From Dimorphilus gyrociliatus (taxonomy: Eukaryota > Annelida > Polychaeta > Dinophilidae), in the NCBI GenBank assembly GCA_904063045.1, contig CAJFCJ010000009.1, positions 1,984,968 to 2,048,967 of the forward strand: DNA of 64,000 nucleotides. The letters run 5' to 3'. The position numbers and the translations under genes were made by a program. Of this stretch, positions 40,065-51,731 are shown in pieces. Position 1 is the first letter of the stretch. Each line of letters starts with the position of its first letter. The notes below the pieces were generated by a model. It was not told the origin of the DNA. It did no database searches and was given only the letters and a program-made list of their open reading frames with translations.

Positions 40065-40219
40065 TTTAAAACTTTTTTTGTGGAACAGCATACCACGCCA
40101 TTGTTACTACAAACCATACTACAGAAATTTGGCGGGCTAAAGTTATCTTTTTCAAATTTGAAATATTATTAGGAATTATTGATTACAGTTACATTCAAAC
40201 AATTCAAATCAATTGAATT
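40065..40219. promoter_or_regulatory. Compact divergent promoter of PNO1 and the DDHD1-like gene
   Basis: Only 155 bases separate the two start codons. On the + strand TTTGGCGGGC at 40128-40137 matches an E2F-type site. The PNO1 start codon itself lies in AAAATGGCGGAAG (minus strand, 40055-40067), a YY1-like element followed by an ETS core CGGAAG. Both motif types are common in housekeeping and translation-related promoters of animals. No TATA box was seen. Confidence 0.5.
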
Positions 40220-43200
40220 ATGGAAAGAAACAGTCGTAAAAATTCTCTAAGAAAGGAATTAGCCGAGAGCGAAGTTCGTTGGTTCTATTCTGAGCCATTT
40301 AAATCTCAAGAATGGGTTTCCTTTATGGGCAATGATTCGTTAAATTTAGAAAGAAGTTATAGACAATTCATCGGAGACAATAAAGAATTTTCAAAGGTTC
40401 TAGTTCGTGGCAATCTTTACGAAGTTGATTTAAAATTAAAGCAATCCTCTCCGATATTTTGGTCAAAAAGAGAAGGTAGTAACGCCTAATTTGTGATATT
40501 TTTCAAAAAGAACTAAAAACAAATCTTAAAAAAAGAGGATGAATGCCAAATTCGAAGAGGAACGTGGTTTAATGACAATTGGGAACCTTTAGATGAAGCA
40601 TTATCCGATGTTATCGAATATCATCATAGAATATATATATCAAAAAATGAGAATAAAGTTGGAAGATTCGAAAGATTCAAAAGTACTGTTCAAGAAGTTA
40701 TTCAAGGTTTCTTATCATAGCATTTAATCCTATATTTCACCTTTTATGTTATACGTTGAAGGTCCATATACGATTTTAATAGATCAAAAGAAAGTAGAAT
40801 GGCATTCAGAACATGAAGTTGGTTTTAGATAATTATGTAAATTTATCTAATTATTCACTGTAGGCTTAATTATTTAATTCAAGGTATTCTTAATTGACGA
40901 CCAAGCAGGCGCAAAATTAATTAAATCATTAACAATCAAAATTGGTTTAAGTAGAGCTGGTATGAAACTACATAGAGGATTTATAGATGAAGCATCCGAG
41001 TTAGATAGATTACCCGAAGTTTCACATTTAGTATTAGTCGTTCATGGCGTAGGTCAATATATGCTTAAAAAGAATTTAACTAAAGAAGGTGACATTATTG
41101 CCTCAACACTTACGTAATGAACAGTTTTTTATTTGAGATATCTCTTCACTAAAATTTGAGTTTTAATACGAATATTTTAGATTAAAGAACGCATGTTCAA
41201 GTATACTTCAAGACGATTTAGAAGGTAAATATAGAATAGAATTTTTACCAATACAATGGCGAAACAATATTGAACTTGACGAAGGTTAACTTTTCATCTA
41301 TTTGTATTTAATTGGTTATATTAATGAATTTCAATTTACCCTCAGATTATTTTAGTAACATTACTCCGTCGAAACCAAGAGCAGTAAGAGACGCTATACA
41401 ATCTACATTCATCGATCTTTTATACTATATGTCGCCAATATACAACTTAAAAGTTTTGAATAGCTTAAAGAATGAATTTAATAGAATTTATAAGTTATTT
41501 AGTAAATATAATCCAGAATTTACAAAAAAAGGAAAAATCTCAATTGTGGCTCACTCTTTAGGAGCGTAAGCTTAAACAATATAGATTGAATTATGATTAT
41601 TTATTAAGTTATTATAATTATTAGAGTAATGTCTTATGATCTACTTATGAATTGGAATCCCTCTAAAGCATTTTCTACCTATCTTCAACAAAATAGGGTA
41701 ATGGATAGATGTCTTATCACTGTAGGCTGAAATGAGATTACTTTTGTTTTCAGACTCAGCAAACTAATGGAAAATCCACTAAGAAAGTGGGGATAAATTT
41801 GTATCCATTGATATCAGAGTAATCTTAATTTAAAATAGTTTTTTAGCAATCAAAGATAGAAAAACTATATGTATTTATATATATTCTATTTTTCTTCAAT
41901 TTTTATAGTCGTTTCGAAACAAGACCCGATGAATATCTTAGTCAACCTTTCTTTATAAATTTTAAAGTATTTCACATTTCAGTTTGCTTATTACATTACC
42001 ACTGAAAATTTAGTTTTACCCTCCTTTCCCTTTTCAAAAATTAATAAGGTAGAGAATCTAATATGTATAGGTTCTCCTTTAGGTGTTTTTCTAATCTTAA
42101 GAGGATTTATACCTCCAAAATTATGTATGGAAAGAGATTTATTCCCAAGTTCAGCGTTCAAAAATTTCTTGAATGTCTATCATCCTTTAGATGCAGTGGT
42201 AAAATTTTAGATATTTTTCTACTTACTCTTTGGCTATTTTACAAACTTATAGGCCTATCGAATAGAACCTTTACTTAGAGATAAATATAAAGATTACAAA
42301 CCTGTAAAAATAAGGAATATTGATGAAAAATTTTGTACAATGTTAGAATATAATCGGATGCCGTTAATGAGGTTAAAACGAAATAGAAAAGGTTCAACAG
42401 ATTTATCAACAGTAACAAATAGTAAGTTTATACTATATTTAATTAACCTATATTTAACATTGAAAAATAGAGGAACTATTATATTGTAATTTTAAACTGT
42501 TGAACAGTTAAAATTCGAAGACGTTTCAAGAACAATGATATTTTAGGTATAAATAATATACTTAGAAAATTAAAACTAACTAAGGTATGACCTACTTTCT
42601 TTCTAATTGTTATTTATATTTAACAAGCTATTTATTTATTTATCTTTAAAATTAGGAAGATAATCTTGAAAAAATAAGGAAGAAAGTAGATGATAAACAG
42701 ATAAAATTATCAAAAAATTCTTCTTCCGGTTTAAGAACTTCAAAGCGTAGTTTTGATTTACCGATTATTAGTTGTTTAGATGCGGAAAGTGGTAAGAAAA
42801 AACAATAAAAAAGTTTGTAAATATTGATTATTAGGATATATTCTTCTAACTATTTGTTAGAAGTTGATACATTTAAGGATGAAATGAAAGATAGGCAAGA
42901 AGCAACCGTTGCAGAAACCTTAGGAATTGCTGGTCTTTTGGGTAATATTGTGAGTGTAGAAAATATTATATATCATCAATGAATACCAAGTTATAATATA
43001 TTAAACTCTTTATGTACCCATTCTCTACCTCTAAGCATAAAAAAAGTTATAGGAAGCAAGTTGAAAAGAATAGTCGAGAAGAATTCGCTGAGGAAAATTT
43101 GCAAAACTCCCGAGAAAAATCTGATTCATCTACAGAATCTTTCGAGGAAATGAATCGTATGCCAATTATATATATATATATATATATACTGTATATATAT

Positions 43201-43417
43201 ATATTTGCTGTATGTATACTTTACGATAGGTTTAATGAAGAGATATGATTTTGAATTGAAAGAAACGACATTAGAAAATAATCTTTTCTCGCCTATATCA
43301 GCAGTTATGGCACATTTAAACTACTGGAATAATCCAGATCTTGCCCTGTTCATCCTACAGCAATTAACATCCGATAGTTACATTAAAGAACAATTAAAGA
43401 ATATCCATAAGCTTTAA
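40220..43417 (+). CDS. DDHD1: DDHD-domain phospholipase A1, DDHD1-type
   Basis: Intracellular phosphatidic-acid-preferring phospholipase A1, acting at mitochondria, ER and Golgi membranes in known members. Sixteen exons (40220-40475, 40536-40706, 40762-40817, 40884-41113, 41181-41284, 41346-41565, 41625-41697, 41754-41818, 41909-41966, 42049-42198, 42253-42421, 42508-42584, 42656-42791, 42861-42949, 43036-43156, 43230-43417) join in phase to 720 residues. An N-terminal WWE-like segment (VRWFYSEPF...WVSF) comes first, then the lipase core with LVVHGVGQ and the nucleophile motif AHSLGA. The motif has Ala where the family has Gly in GHSLG. VENLICIGSPLG, NVYHPLDAVAYRIEPLL and the terminal MAHLNYWNNPDLALFIL belong to the DDHD domain. 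No SAM domain is seen between lipase and DDHD, which favours DDHD1 over DDHD2. An intron near 43165-43204 holds a TA tract. Confidence 0.9.
43165..43204. repeat. (TA)n tract with ACTGTATA core in DDHD1-like intron 15
   Basis: TATATATATACTGTATATATATA fills most of this 73-base intron, immediately after the donor site. Confidence 0.85.
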
Positions 43418-45655
43418 AATCTTAATACAATATTCTAAATCTCGATAAAAAAAACATATTAGAATATATAAAACCCTTTAGATGGCGCTAAAGTACAGTT
43501 TGTACTGAAACAAACTATCACAACAAACTATACTAGGTACGTATAGGCCGAAATTTAAAAAGCGTAAATTTATCGTTCAAGGATACTTGTATGATTTACA
43601 ACAATAATAATAATAGTAGAAAAAAAAATTGAAGATGGAAAATTGACAGAAACAAATCAATATAAATGAAACTGTCGCCATTTTATCGAATTTAAAAAGT
43701 ACTTAATAAGTTATAATTAATTTTTCTGACTAATAAAAAGAAAAAAGAGATAATACAAAATACTTTATTAATTAAAGTAAAGAGAAAACATCTGTTTATT
43801 ACTGTTAAAGGTCATTTTATGATTTTAGTACGTTATTTAATATACGTTGTTAAAACAACAGAAATCTATATAAACAATATATTGTATATACTGTATATAT
43901 ATCTATATATGATAGATATAAAGGAACATTTATTTCGTAAAAGAGAAAATATAATATAAACTAGGCTGGACTGTTTATTTTGTTTTTTTTTATTTAAAAT
44001 AGGCCAACTAACTGTTTTTTTCCTGGAAAATTCCATTCTATTCTACAGTTTAAATTACCGTTTTTTTCGTATAAGCTAATATAAATAAAATACAAAATAA
44101 CAGCGAATAAAACTGAGAGAAAATATATTAAAATATAATAAAAAAAGAAAAGGACATAGAGATAGAAAGGGAGTGGAATAACGATTGATAACCGTTATTA
44201 ATCTCTTCGAAGGGAAACAATAGCTTATATTGTTGTATAATGTAAATGTGTGAAAGTAGTCCTATGAGAGAAATATTTGAATAAAAAAAAAAGAGACCCA
44301 ATGATTAATAGACATGTTGAAAATATATATAAAAAAGATAGGTAGAAACCTTAGATGATGGGAATGGTTGCTATTGTTGCTATTGTTACTCTCTTAGTTT
44401 TTATTGATATTGAGTGATAGTTAATCATCTGTATTTAATGCACATATAAATAAATATTTATAATAATAAAACAGATATTAATAGCAAAATCACCTTAAAA
44501 ATGAACAAAAATCTAGGTAAATAATGTAGGAAGTTATATATAATTACCCCAATAGCAATTGTTATTATAAGCCGAGGTCTACGTGTCGACTTGAGCATAC
44601 GCTTTAACATATTGCAGTTTTTTTTTTATTTCACTTTAAGTGTAACACAACAGTACATAGGTTAATGTCATTGAATACGCTTAATAGTCTTGCATACGAA
44701 TTGTATGAAGTCAAGTGTAGGTCATTGCAGAGATGATAATAAAAACTCTTATAGGGAAGAAGATGATAATAGAATCATTTGTAAAACTTTAATGATATTT
44801 GTAGTAAATAAATGAATATCGTTTAGTAGAGTTGTATTTACTTTTATTATAGTATTTTATTATAGGAGATAAAGGGGGAGAAAAGGGATTTCGTTAGCTG
44901 TGTGATCATGCTGTTTAAGCAATTGAATAGTTTGTATTGCTCTAATCAATTAGAAGAGTATGAAAAATGATATTTTCATTTACGCAGCAAGGCTCCATTG
45001 AATATTAATTTATGTGCAACTAAACATTTATTAACCTCAAATAAACTTTTGACCTTTATTTTTACACAATTATTAACGGTTTTTACTTTTTCACCAAAAA
45101 AAGAGCTAAAGATGGGTGCGTGCAGAGGACGATTGAAAGTCACCTTCAGCTATGGAATTTTTATAGGCCTGTCTCAATACACTCTTCTGTAGAAAAAAAA
45201 TCCTCTACTGTCGGCCAACTCCCCACCCCCTGCTGTATAGATTTTGCGCACGTACATCAATGCCTGGACGGCTTTTCGTAGTATTTTATTGTATTTGTCG
45301 TTAAGGCAATCGATGAAACATTTTATCACAAACTCTTAATAGCAGCAATTCGACTGATAATTATCAAGGAAATCTGATTTTGATAAAAAAAGCATCGTTG
45401 ATAGGACTATTCGCGTACAAACCAATAAATCTCTCTTAAAACCCAAATCACAAAAAATGTATACTTAGTAATTTTTTATACATAAAAACTACATTTTTAC
45501 AATAGAAAGATTATTATACTATTATTTAAAATGCTTTTTAAAGAATTTATCCTTACTCCTCTCCTCCCAGACAACCTATTCAAAAATGTAGAGCAAGCTA
45601 CGGTGATTGGCTATAGTAGGCTTTCTATGTCACGTCAGCCGCTTTCCCTAGACTG
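43418..45655. other. 2.2-kb intergenic interval upstream of hemerythrin
   Basis: AT-rich DNA without a supported gene. It includes many short A and T runs, a TA-rich segment with ACTGTATATATA near 43888, and a short C-rich patch near 45217-45234. Frames at 44998-45192 and nearby have no family resemblance and were not called. Confidence 0.65.
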
Positions 45656-45663
45656 TATAAAAA
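45606..45663 (+). promoter_or_regulatory. TATA promoter of hemerythrin with inverted CCAAT and CRE-like element
   Basis: TATAAAAAG at 45656-45664 is a strong TATA box. Upstream are an inverted CCAAT box (ATTGG, 45606-45610) and TCACGTCAGC at about 45630-45639, resembling a CRE/ATF half site. The start codon lies 146 bases beyond the TATA box. Such a canonical arrangement is not obvious before the other genes here and fits a highly expressed tissue gene. Motif-based inference. Confidence 0.65.
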
Positions 45664-45801
45664 GCGGTTTGGAACTAGAAATTATTATAACTATCGGTTG
45701 AATTCGAACTGAGTGAGGTTCAATTTCAGTTGAAATCTACAGCACAACTTTGCAAATCTTTTGAAGTATTTTACTTTGCAACAAAACAAGAATCTTTAGA
45801 A

Positions 45802-46381
45802 ATGGCTCATCCAATCCCTAAACCATTCAAATGGAGCAACGAATTCGAAGTTTTCGTAAGTTCTCTTTATATTCTCTCTTTTATTGTAAACGTATTTATT
45901 ATATTTATACGTATTTCATAGTATGCCAACTTGGACGACGAACACCGTGGTCTCTTCGACGGAATCTTTGCTTGTGGTGAGGCTAACACTGCTGAGAACT
46001 ATGGAGCTCTTGTCGAAAAAGTCAAGACTCATTTCGCCAACGAGGAAAAAATGATGAGCTCTTCCAACTACGCTAACTTTGCTACCCATAAACAGGCTCA
46101 TGATGAATTTGTTGGTAAGTCTTAAAAAAAAACGATAAAAAGTAATTACAAGAGATTTGGGCGTGAAGCAATAGAGATATTTGATGCCTTGCAATTACTT
46201 TATTCTGTTTTGTAAACAAATATCCAAAAAGAGAGAGTTTCTATATATCTTAAAAAACTTTATAGGAAAATGTGGTGGACTTTCTGCTCCTTTGTCTGAT
46301 GATAATCTCATCTACTTGCAACAATGGCTCGTTGACCACATCAAGGGCATCGACTTCAAGTACAAAGGCAAATTGAACTAG
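45802..46381 (+). CDS. Hemerythrin (non-haem di-iron oxygen carrier)
   Basis: Four-helix-bundle protein that reversibly binds O2 at a di-iron centre, in coelomic cells or muscle (myohemerythrin). Exons 45802-45855, 45922-46114 and 46266-46381 join in phase to 120 residues; family length is about 113-120. All ligands are in place: His in DDEHRGLF, His and Glu in HFANEEKMM, two His in THKQAHDEF, and His and Asp in VDHIKGIDFKYKGK. The N-terminus AHPIPKPFKW is the family hallmark. There is no signal peptide, so it is intracellular. Eight of nine Asn codons are AAC, unlike the neighbouring genes, which use mostly AAT; this suggests translational selection in a strongly expressed gene. A poly(A) signal AATAAA lies at 46557-46562. 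Confidence 0.97.
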
Positions 46382-46774
46382 ACGATTGAACAAGAACAAG
46401 ATTGAAGAGATAATGTTATTATAACATTAGTGTTTTTTTTCTTTGAGATAGATAGATTTATCTGCAGTTTAAAAAAAAATTATAGCATTATCTTCGTATT
46501 ACTACAGTACTATACTGAATAGTGTTTGTCTTTTGTATTAATTATTATTTTCAATGAATAAACATTGAGGGAAAATGGTAGAGAAAAAAAAATGAAAAAA
46601 CAATCTTCTTCTTTGTACCTAATGTATTCTTACAACTAGACTATTGTATAAATATTTGAAAACATCGATTCAAAAAATAGGCCAATTGTTGTATTCGATA
46701 TAAAACAAAGTATATGGTAAAGATTATTTTATAAAGTTCGAATAGTTTAACTAACAATAGAAAGTAAATCCGAT
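46382..46774. other. Convergent spacer, hemerythrin 3' UTR and ERO1 3' end
   Basis: Contains the hemerythrin poly(A) signal at 46557-46562 and AT-rich sequence. Nothing else was recognised. Confidence 0.75.
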
Positions 46775-49746
46775 TCAATTTAACTTTGATCTAAATTGAT
46801 TAATTTCGTGAATACTTCTTGATAATCTAAAAGTAATAAGTTATATATAAGTATAAAGGTAATCTGTTAATAAATGTATACAACCTTCCAAATGCATTAA
46901 ACAGAGAAACAATTTCCGTTCTTTTCAATTGTAGATTATTGCAATTTGTTTCCGTATTTAAAGGTGATTTACACTGTTGATCTTCGTTTGTAAAAAGTAT
47001 TTTTAACGCTGTTCCTAATCCTCTTGTTTGTAATTTACCCCATAATCTACATTTATCGCAACCAACGCAATCCATTATTTTTGATATATTTCTAAAATGA
47101 GATTTAAACTCTTCCTATAATTTAACGATCAATGATTAAGTAATAATAGACTACTAAATCTTATTAAATATTTTAATCTCACTTTTAATTTAATAGGATT
47201 ATTAAATTCATCTTTAAATAATTGAGTTTCATCAAAATGTGCTGGAAAGCTTGAAATTTCCGATAAAAACTCTTTTACTAGATTTTTTACATGGCGATCT
47301 TCAGTTTGGTTTCCGGTGTAATATGATTCCTAAATATTCAGCAAGAAAAGATTTTTTTTGAATAGGGAATAAGTAATACAACAAAAAAAACCCCAGCCTT
47401 TACCTTATTTAAATAAGGAGCAGCTTTGGCAATAGCTCGTAATTCGACTAGATAAGTAAAATACAAATTTTTTAATCTTTGTGGACCCTCCCCATCGGTT
47501 GTTACAGGATCAAATCTCCTTTTGAATTCTTTAACATTGGGTCCCCATGTTACTTTGTTTGTAAAAGGATCTAAAAATAATGAAAATTTCAGTAAAAAAT
47601 ACCTATCTTAAACGCAACAAAGCCTATTATGTAAATTATTCATTATTATACTGTATATAATACCTTTGAATTGCCATATAGCTGTCAAATGGGTGCTGAT
47701 ACTGGAATGTAATCCCGAAACTAGTCTATAAAACACCCGTTTTTCCAAGCACATAACTGTTAAATACAACAGATAAAAAAAATCGTTTTTAATATTTTCT
47801 AATATAAATATTTGAAAGAGAAACTTGAACGTTATATTTTAAATTATTCTATTTTATACAATAAAGCCCTTAAAGTTTTAACTATTTTCAATATAGACTT
47901 TTACATAATTCCCAAGAAATTAGAAAGTTATAATTGAGAAATGAACAATAAGAAGTAAAAGAATAGACAAAAGTTTATAATATAAGCTGTGCAGAGATTT
48001 TTCGACTGGTGTATATCAAAAGATGAAAAATAAAAAAAAATTTCAAATATGCTACGCTAATTTAAATAAATTATTCATAATACCTTTTAGTTTGGTTTCT
48101 ATTGCTAATTAATTAACTAATTAATAAATTATTCAAGTATAGTTAACGTACGTATGTTATATAGGTTAATTAATTTTAAATTATTCGAGAAGAACTTGAT
48201 TTTTGTTTTTTTATTACAATTTACAAACAAACGTACGCAAACGTAGACAACTTGTTACATTCCCTTCCCCTTATTTCCCATAAGTATTTTTCACTAAACT
48301 TCTACTATTTCTTAATCCGTCTAGCCCCAAAATGGGAAATAATAAAAGGAAAGTAGACAATCATTCACTTAAAAAAGAATTATAAAAGTAGCATAAAAGC
48401 GGTTTGTTATACCTGTAGAACTGCTAGGTTGTTTAGAGTCTATTTATGGTAAATTTTTTAATATAATTTTTTAGGTATTAGTCATCATTGAGTGAATTTT
48501 AAGTAAAATGGGAAAGGATTTTGTCATATTCAAAAAATTTTTTGTCACGTACCTTTATCAGCTGACTGAATGTAGGCTATGTAATCATTAGCCTCTGGTC
48601 TATTGTTAATTTAATAGTTAATAGATAGTAAATTTATATTTCTTTTTTGTTTGTTTTTCTTACTTGAAACAGTTCTCTTCGTATATGGAATTCCAGATTT
48701 TATGAGCCGAAGGTCCATTATAGCCTGTATAACGTTCTGGATTTAATTGAAGGTCAACGTAGGAAGAACTTTCTGAACTATCATCTATTGGTATAGATAA
48801 AAAAAAGATACCACGTTACGTTTGGACTTTTAATACTAGATTGCAAAAAAAAAACCGTCTAGTTCGCAAAAGTTATCTTGAGCATCGTCATGTTTTTTCC
48901 AACTGTCAAATGCCTCTTTATCCTCAATACTAATCGTTCGATCTAATTTTCCTAAAGTGCCCTTATTATCATCACATTTTTCTCCTTGACTCTCTTTGCT
49001 ATGCTAAAGTAGAGAAAAACAATATTCAAGCAAGTGTTATAAACTTTTCCTCATTTCTTTAAAAATAGATGAATACTTTATATTTAGAATCTTCATCCTT
49101 TATTCCATCTGGCAATTGGGTCTGTAATAATAAGAAATTATAATAAATTAACTCATATATTCTACTATTACTTGTTTATTTATAAATTATAATTATTCAA
49201 GGTGACTTTGATGGAGTAAAAAAAATAAAAAAAATCGATAAAACAGCACAAACCTCTTCACATTGGTTGACGTGGCAATCTTTAGAACTACATTGGGAAT
49301 TATCTTTCCAAAATGGGCAGTCTTTATTCAAATTAACCTAATTAATTATAAACTAATTAGTGACGATAATAAGAAATTCTTAGAATTACCTTGAAAAATT
49401 TAAAATAATCTCTCTGAAGAATGTTCTGTAGTCTTGGATAGAGCTTTAAGTTGTTTAAACTATCCACATTATTAACTGAACAAGTACAATGATCAACGTC
49501 ACTGTTCAACTGTAAATATATATATATATATATATATATATTAGTTTAATAGTTTTCATTTTACCTTAAAATTTAACATAAATATAGATATTTGTTTTTG
49601 AAAAGCGAAAATAAAGTACCCTTTCTAAACGAGAAAAAATATATACAAACCTCACAAAAACAACTTTCTTTGCCATTTTCCGTCCAGCAATACTCTATTA
49701 GGATTAAGAAATAGAAAAAATGACAAATTTTAAACTTATTAAGCAT
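46775..49746 (-). CDS. ERO1: ERO1, endoplasmic reticulum thiol oxidase
   Basis: FAD-dependent ER oxidase that re-oxidises protein disulfide isomerase, passing electrons to O2. Minus-strand exons: 49746-49651, 49509-49390, 49337-49254, 49121-49077, 49003-48856, 48784-48664, a probable microexon, 47756-47664, 47570-47404, 47329-47183, 47114-46885 and 46826-46775. They give about 437 residues. A hydrophobic signal sequence starts the protein ([18 protein letters not shown]). Then come the CTCSV motif, [12 protein letters not shown], the CxxxxC shuttle cysteines in CSSKDC, the FAD region [14 protein letters not shown], and the active CVGC in [16 protein letters not shown]. The phase between the 48664 donor (leaving two bases) and the 47756 acceptor (needing one) does not match directly. 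An 11-base exon at 48413-48423 or so (ending TTCTACAG before GTATAAC on the minus strand) restores it, giving a much shorter version of the variable loop before CLEKR. No ER-retention motif ends the protein. Confidence 0.92.
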
Positions 49747-50219
49747 CTTTAACAATTGTAATATGACTTCTGAAAAGTTTGCGGTAGATTCTCATCGAAC
49801 AACTCAACGTCTTTAAAATGTAAACATTGCTCAATACGTGAGACGTATGTCATTTTTTTAAAAGTCAACGTGTACTTAAATAAAAGTTTTCATATAAAAG
49901 CTATTTATAAAATATATAATTAATTGTCTTATCATTATTAACCATAGTACTTTGTTTTATAAAGTAAATTTTAAATATGTATTTTCTATTGCGCAATATT
50001 TAGAAAAGAAAAATCTTTGGTTTTTATTTTCATAAAGTATTCTTACAGAAAAGATTACAAAAATCTTAGATATCTATTTCTTTCATTTTGAAAGCTTTAA
50101 GTAGTGATATGTATTTATTATTAATTATGATTTATTTATTCCATACGTTTAACGCCATCTATTGGTGTTAATTTTGGTGATAACTGGTAAAGAGATAGAT
50201 AAATTTAATAGCCAAAAAA
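49747..50219. promoter_or_regulatory. Divergent promoter region of ERO1 and NUDT14
   Basis: 473 bases between two start codons in opposite directions. AT-rich; no clear TATA, CCAAT or E-box element was seen. Confidence 0.5.
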
Positions 50220-51166
50220 ATGGATAAAGTGGAAAATGTGAGACTTGTCGAAATGGGACAATCAAACTTTATTAAACCTTATAGAATACTCTTTAAGCAG
50301 GTTCGAATTATGTTTACGGGAACTTAAAAGTTCAATATTTTAAAAAAGGGAATATCTCTTCACTCATTCTAGTTTTGCTTTAATCTCACAGAATAAGAAA
50401 GATAGAATTTGGGATGGAATTAAAGTTCACGACAGTGTATCAGTTCTTATCTATAACGTAACTAGAAAGAAAATAATTGTAGTTAAACAATTTAGACCAG
50501 GTAATAATCTAATATTCAATATTTTCCACATGATTGTCTTAAATTGCATAATCAATCACACCTTGTCCATTCAACCTATTATCGCTATCAAAGCTTTCTC
50601 TTGCATCCTATTAAGAGATGTGTAATTATAGCATCTAACTTATTTATTGTTGAAATTCAGTATTCAGCTATCTTTTCCAATCATTTCGGAAATATGAAGT
50701 AATAAGACTACCATACTTTTTTTTTACAGTTGTTTATGTTTGTAACACTACTAATAACGTCCAAGAAGGAATTAGCATCGATACGAACAAAAATCCAGGA
50801 ACTAAGGGTATAACATATGAATTATGCGCAGGAATCATTGATAAAGATAAATCTGATGCTGAAATTGTAAAAGATGAAATTTTAGAAGAATGTGGCTACG
50901 ATGTTCCAATTGAGAATATCGAAAAAATTACCAAGTTCAAAAGTAGTGTTGGTATAGCGGGATGTACACAAACACTTTTCTATGCGGAAGTAACTGACGA
51001 TATGAAAAAGACGGAGGGAGGTGGACGCGAAGAGGAAGGAGAACTAATAGATGTTTATGAAATTCCAGCTGATGAATGTTTAAAATTTGCAATGGATGAA
51101 TCATACGACAAACCAGTTGGAATGATTTTCGGTCTTCACTGGTTTCATATGTATAAATTAAAGTAG
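50220..51166 (+). CDS. NUDT14: NUDT14-like Nudix hydrolase (UDP-sugar diphosphatase)
   Basis: Cytosolic Nudix enzyme; human NUDT14 hydrolyses UDP-glucose and ADP-ribose to sugar phosphate and nucleoside monophosphate. Exons 50220-50300, 50392-50500 and 50730-51166 join in phase to 208 residues (human 222). Family signatures in order: FIKPYRILFKQ, WDGIKVHDSVSVLIYN, VVKQFRP, then the Nudix box from ELCAGIIDKD to ILEECGYDV with its EE dyad. GGREEEGELIDV and MIFGLHWF near the C-terminus complete the match. The position equivalent to the Arg of REUxEExGU is Asp. This Arg is Lys in human NUDT14, so the site is variable; the metal-binding Glu residues are intact. The middle intron holds T-rich sequence; no defects were seen. 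Confidence 0.93.
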
Positions 51167-51731
51167 AAAATATACTTTATTAATATAATTAATAAAGTAT
51201 AGAAGTTTTTGTTTTGGTTTTAAAGCTGATAGTTGAAAAAAAAACATCTCTATGTAATAAATAACAACACTTAAAAACAAAATTTCAATATCACGTGATT
51301 TATTCCTTTATTAAATCTTTCATTGATTTTTTTTCATTTATATTTCAGTATTAATCTAAACATTGAAATTTCCCTAGAACTATTCAAAAAGAGTTTTTAA
51401 AATAAACGATACCGATAGGCAGAATATTTTTCCCTTTGAACAGCTCTTTTTATCTTGTCGTATGTTATGTTTACCTTATTAAATAGGTTGAAAGAGAATT
51501 TATCGTATGACAGATTGAAAATAAGAATTGATTAGAAATAATATTTCAACGAAGATAAGGAGAATAGCTATAATCGACAGTAGCTGTTTACAAATTAGTT
51601 AATTTCCTGTAAAATTTAAATACTTTAATTAAATATCGATAAATAGGCTTAAATTAGAGTACAACCAAGAAGCAAAATCAATAGTTAGTGAAAGAGAGAC
51701 GGACAGACAGAGAGAGAAAGAAAAAAGTATT
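51167..51731. other. Convergent spacer, NUDT14 and sulfotransferase 3' ends
   Basis: AT-rich spacer with a TCACGTGA palindrome near 51293-51300 and a purine-rich GAGA stretch at about 51691-51722. No gene. Confidence 0.7.

Noticed and set aside
44998-45192. 64-codon frame upstream of hemerythrin
   Set aside because: No family similarity, no splice partners and no codon bias; compatible with chance in AT-rich DNA.
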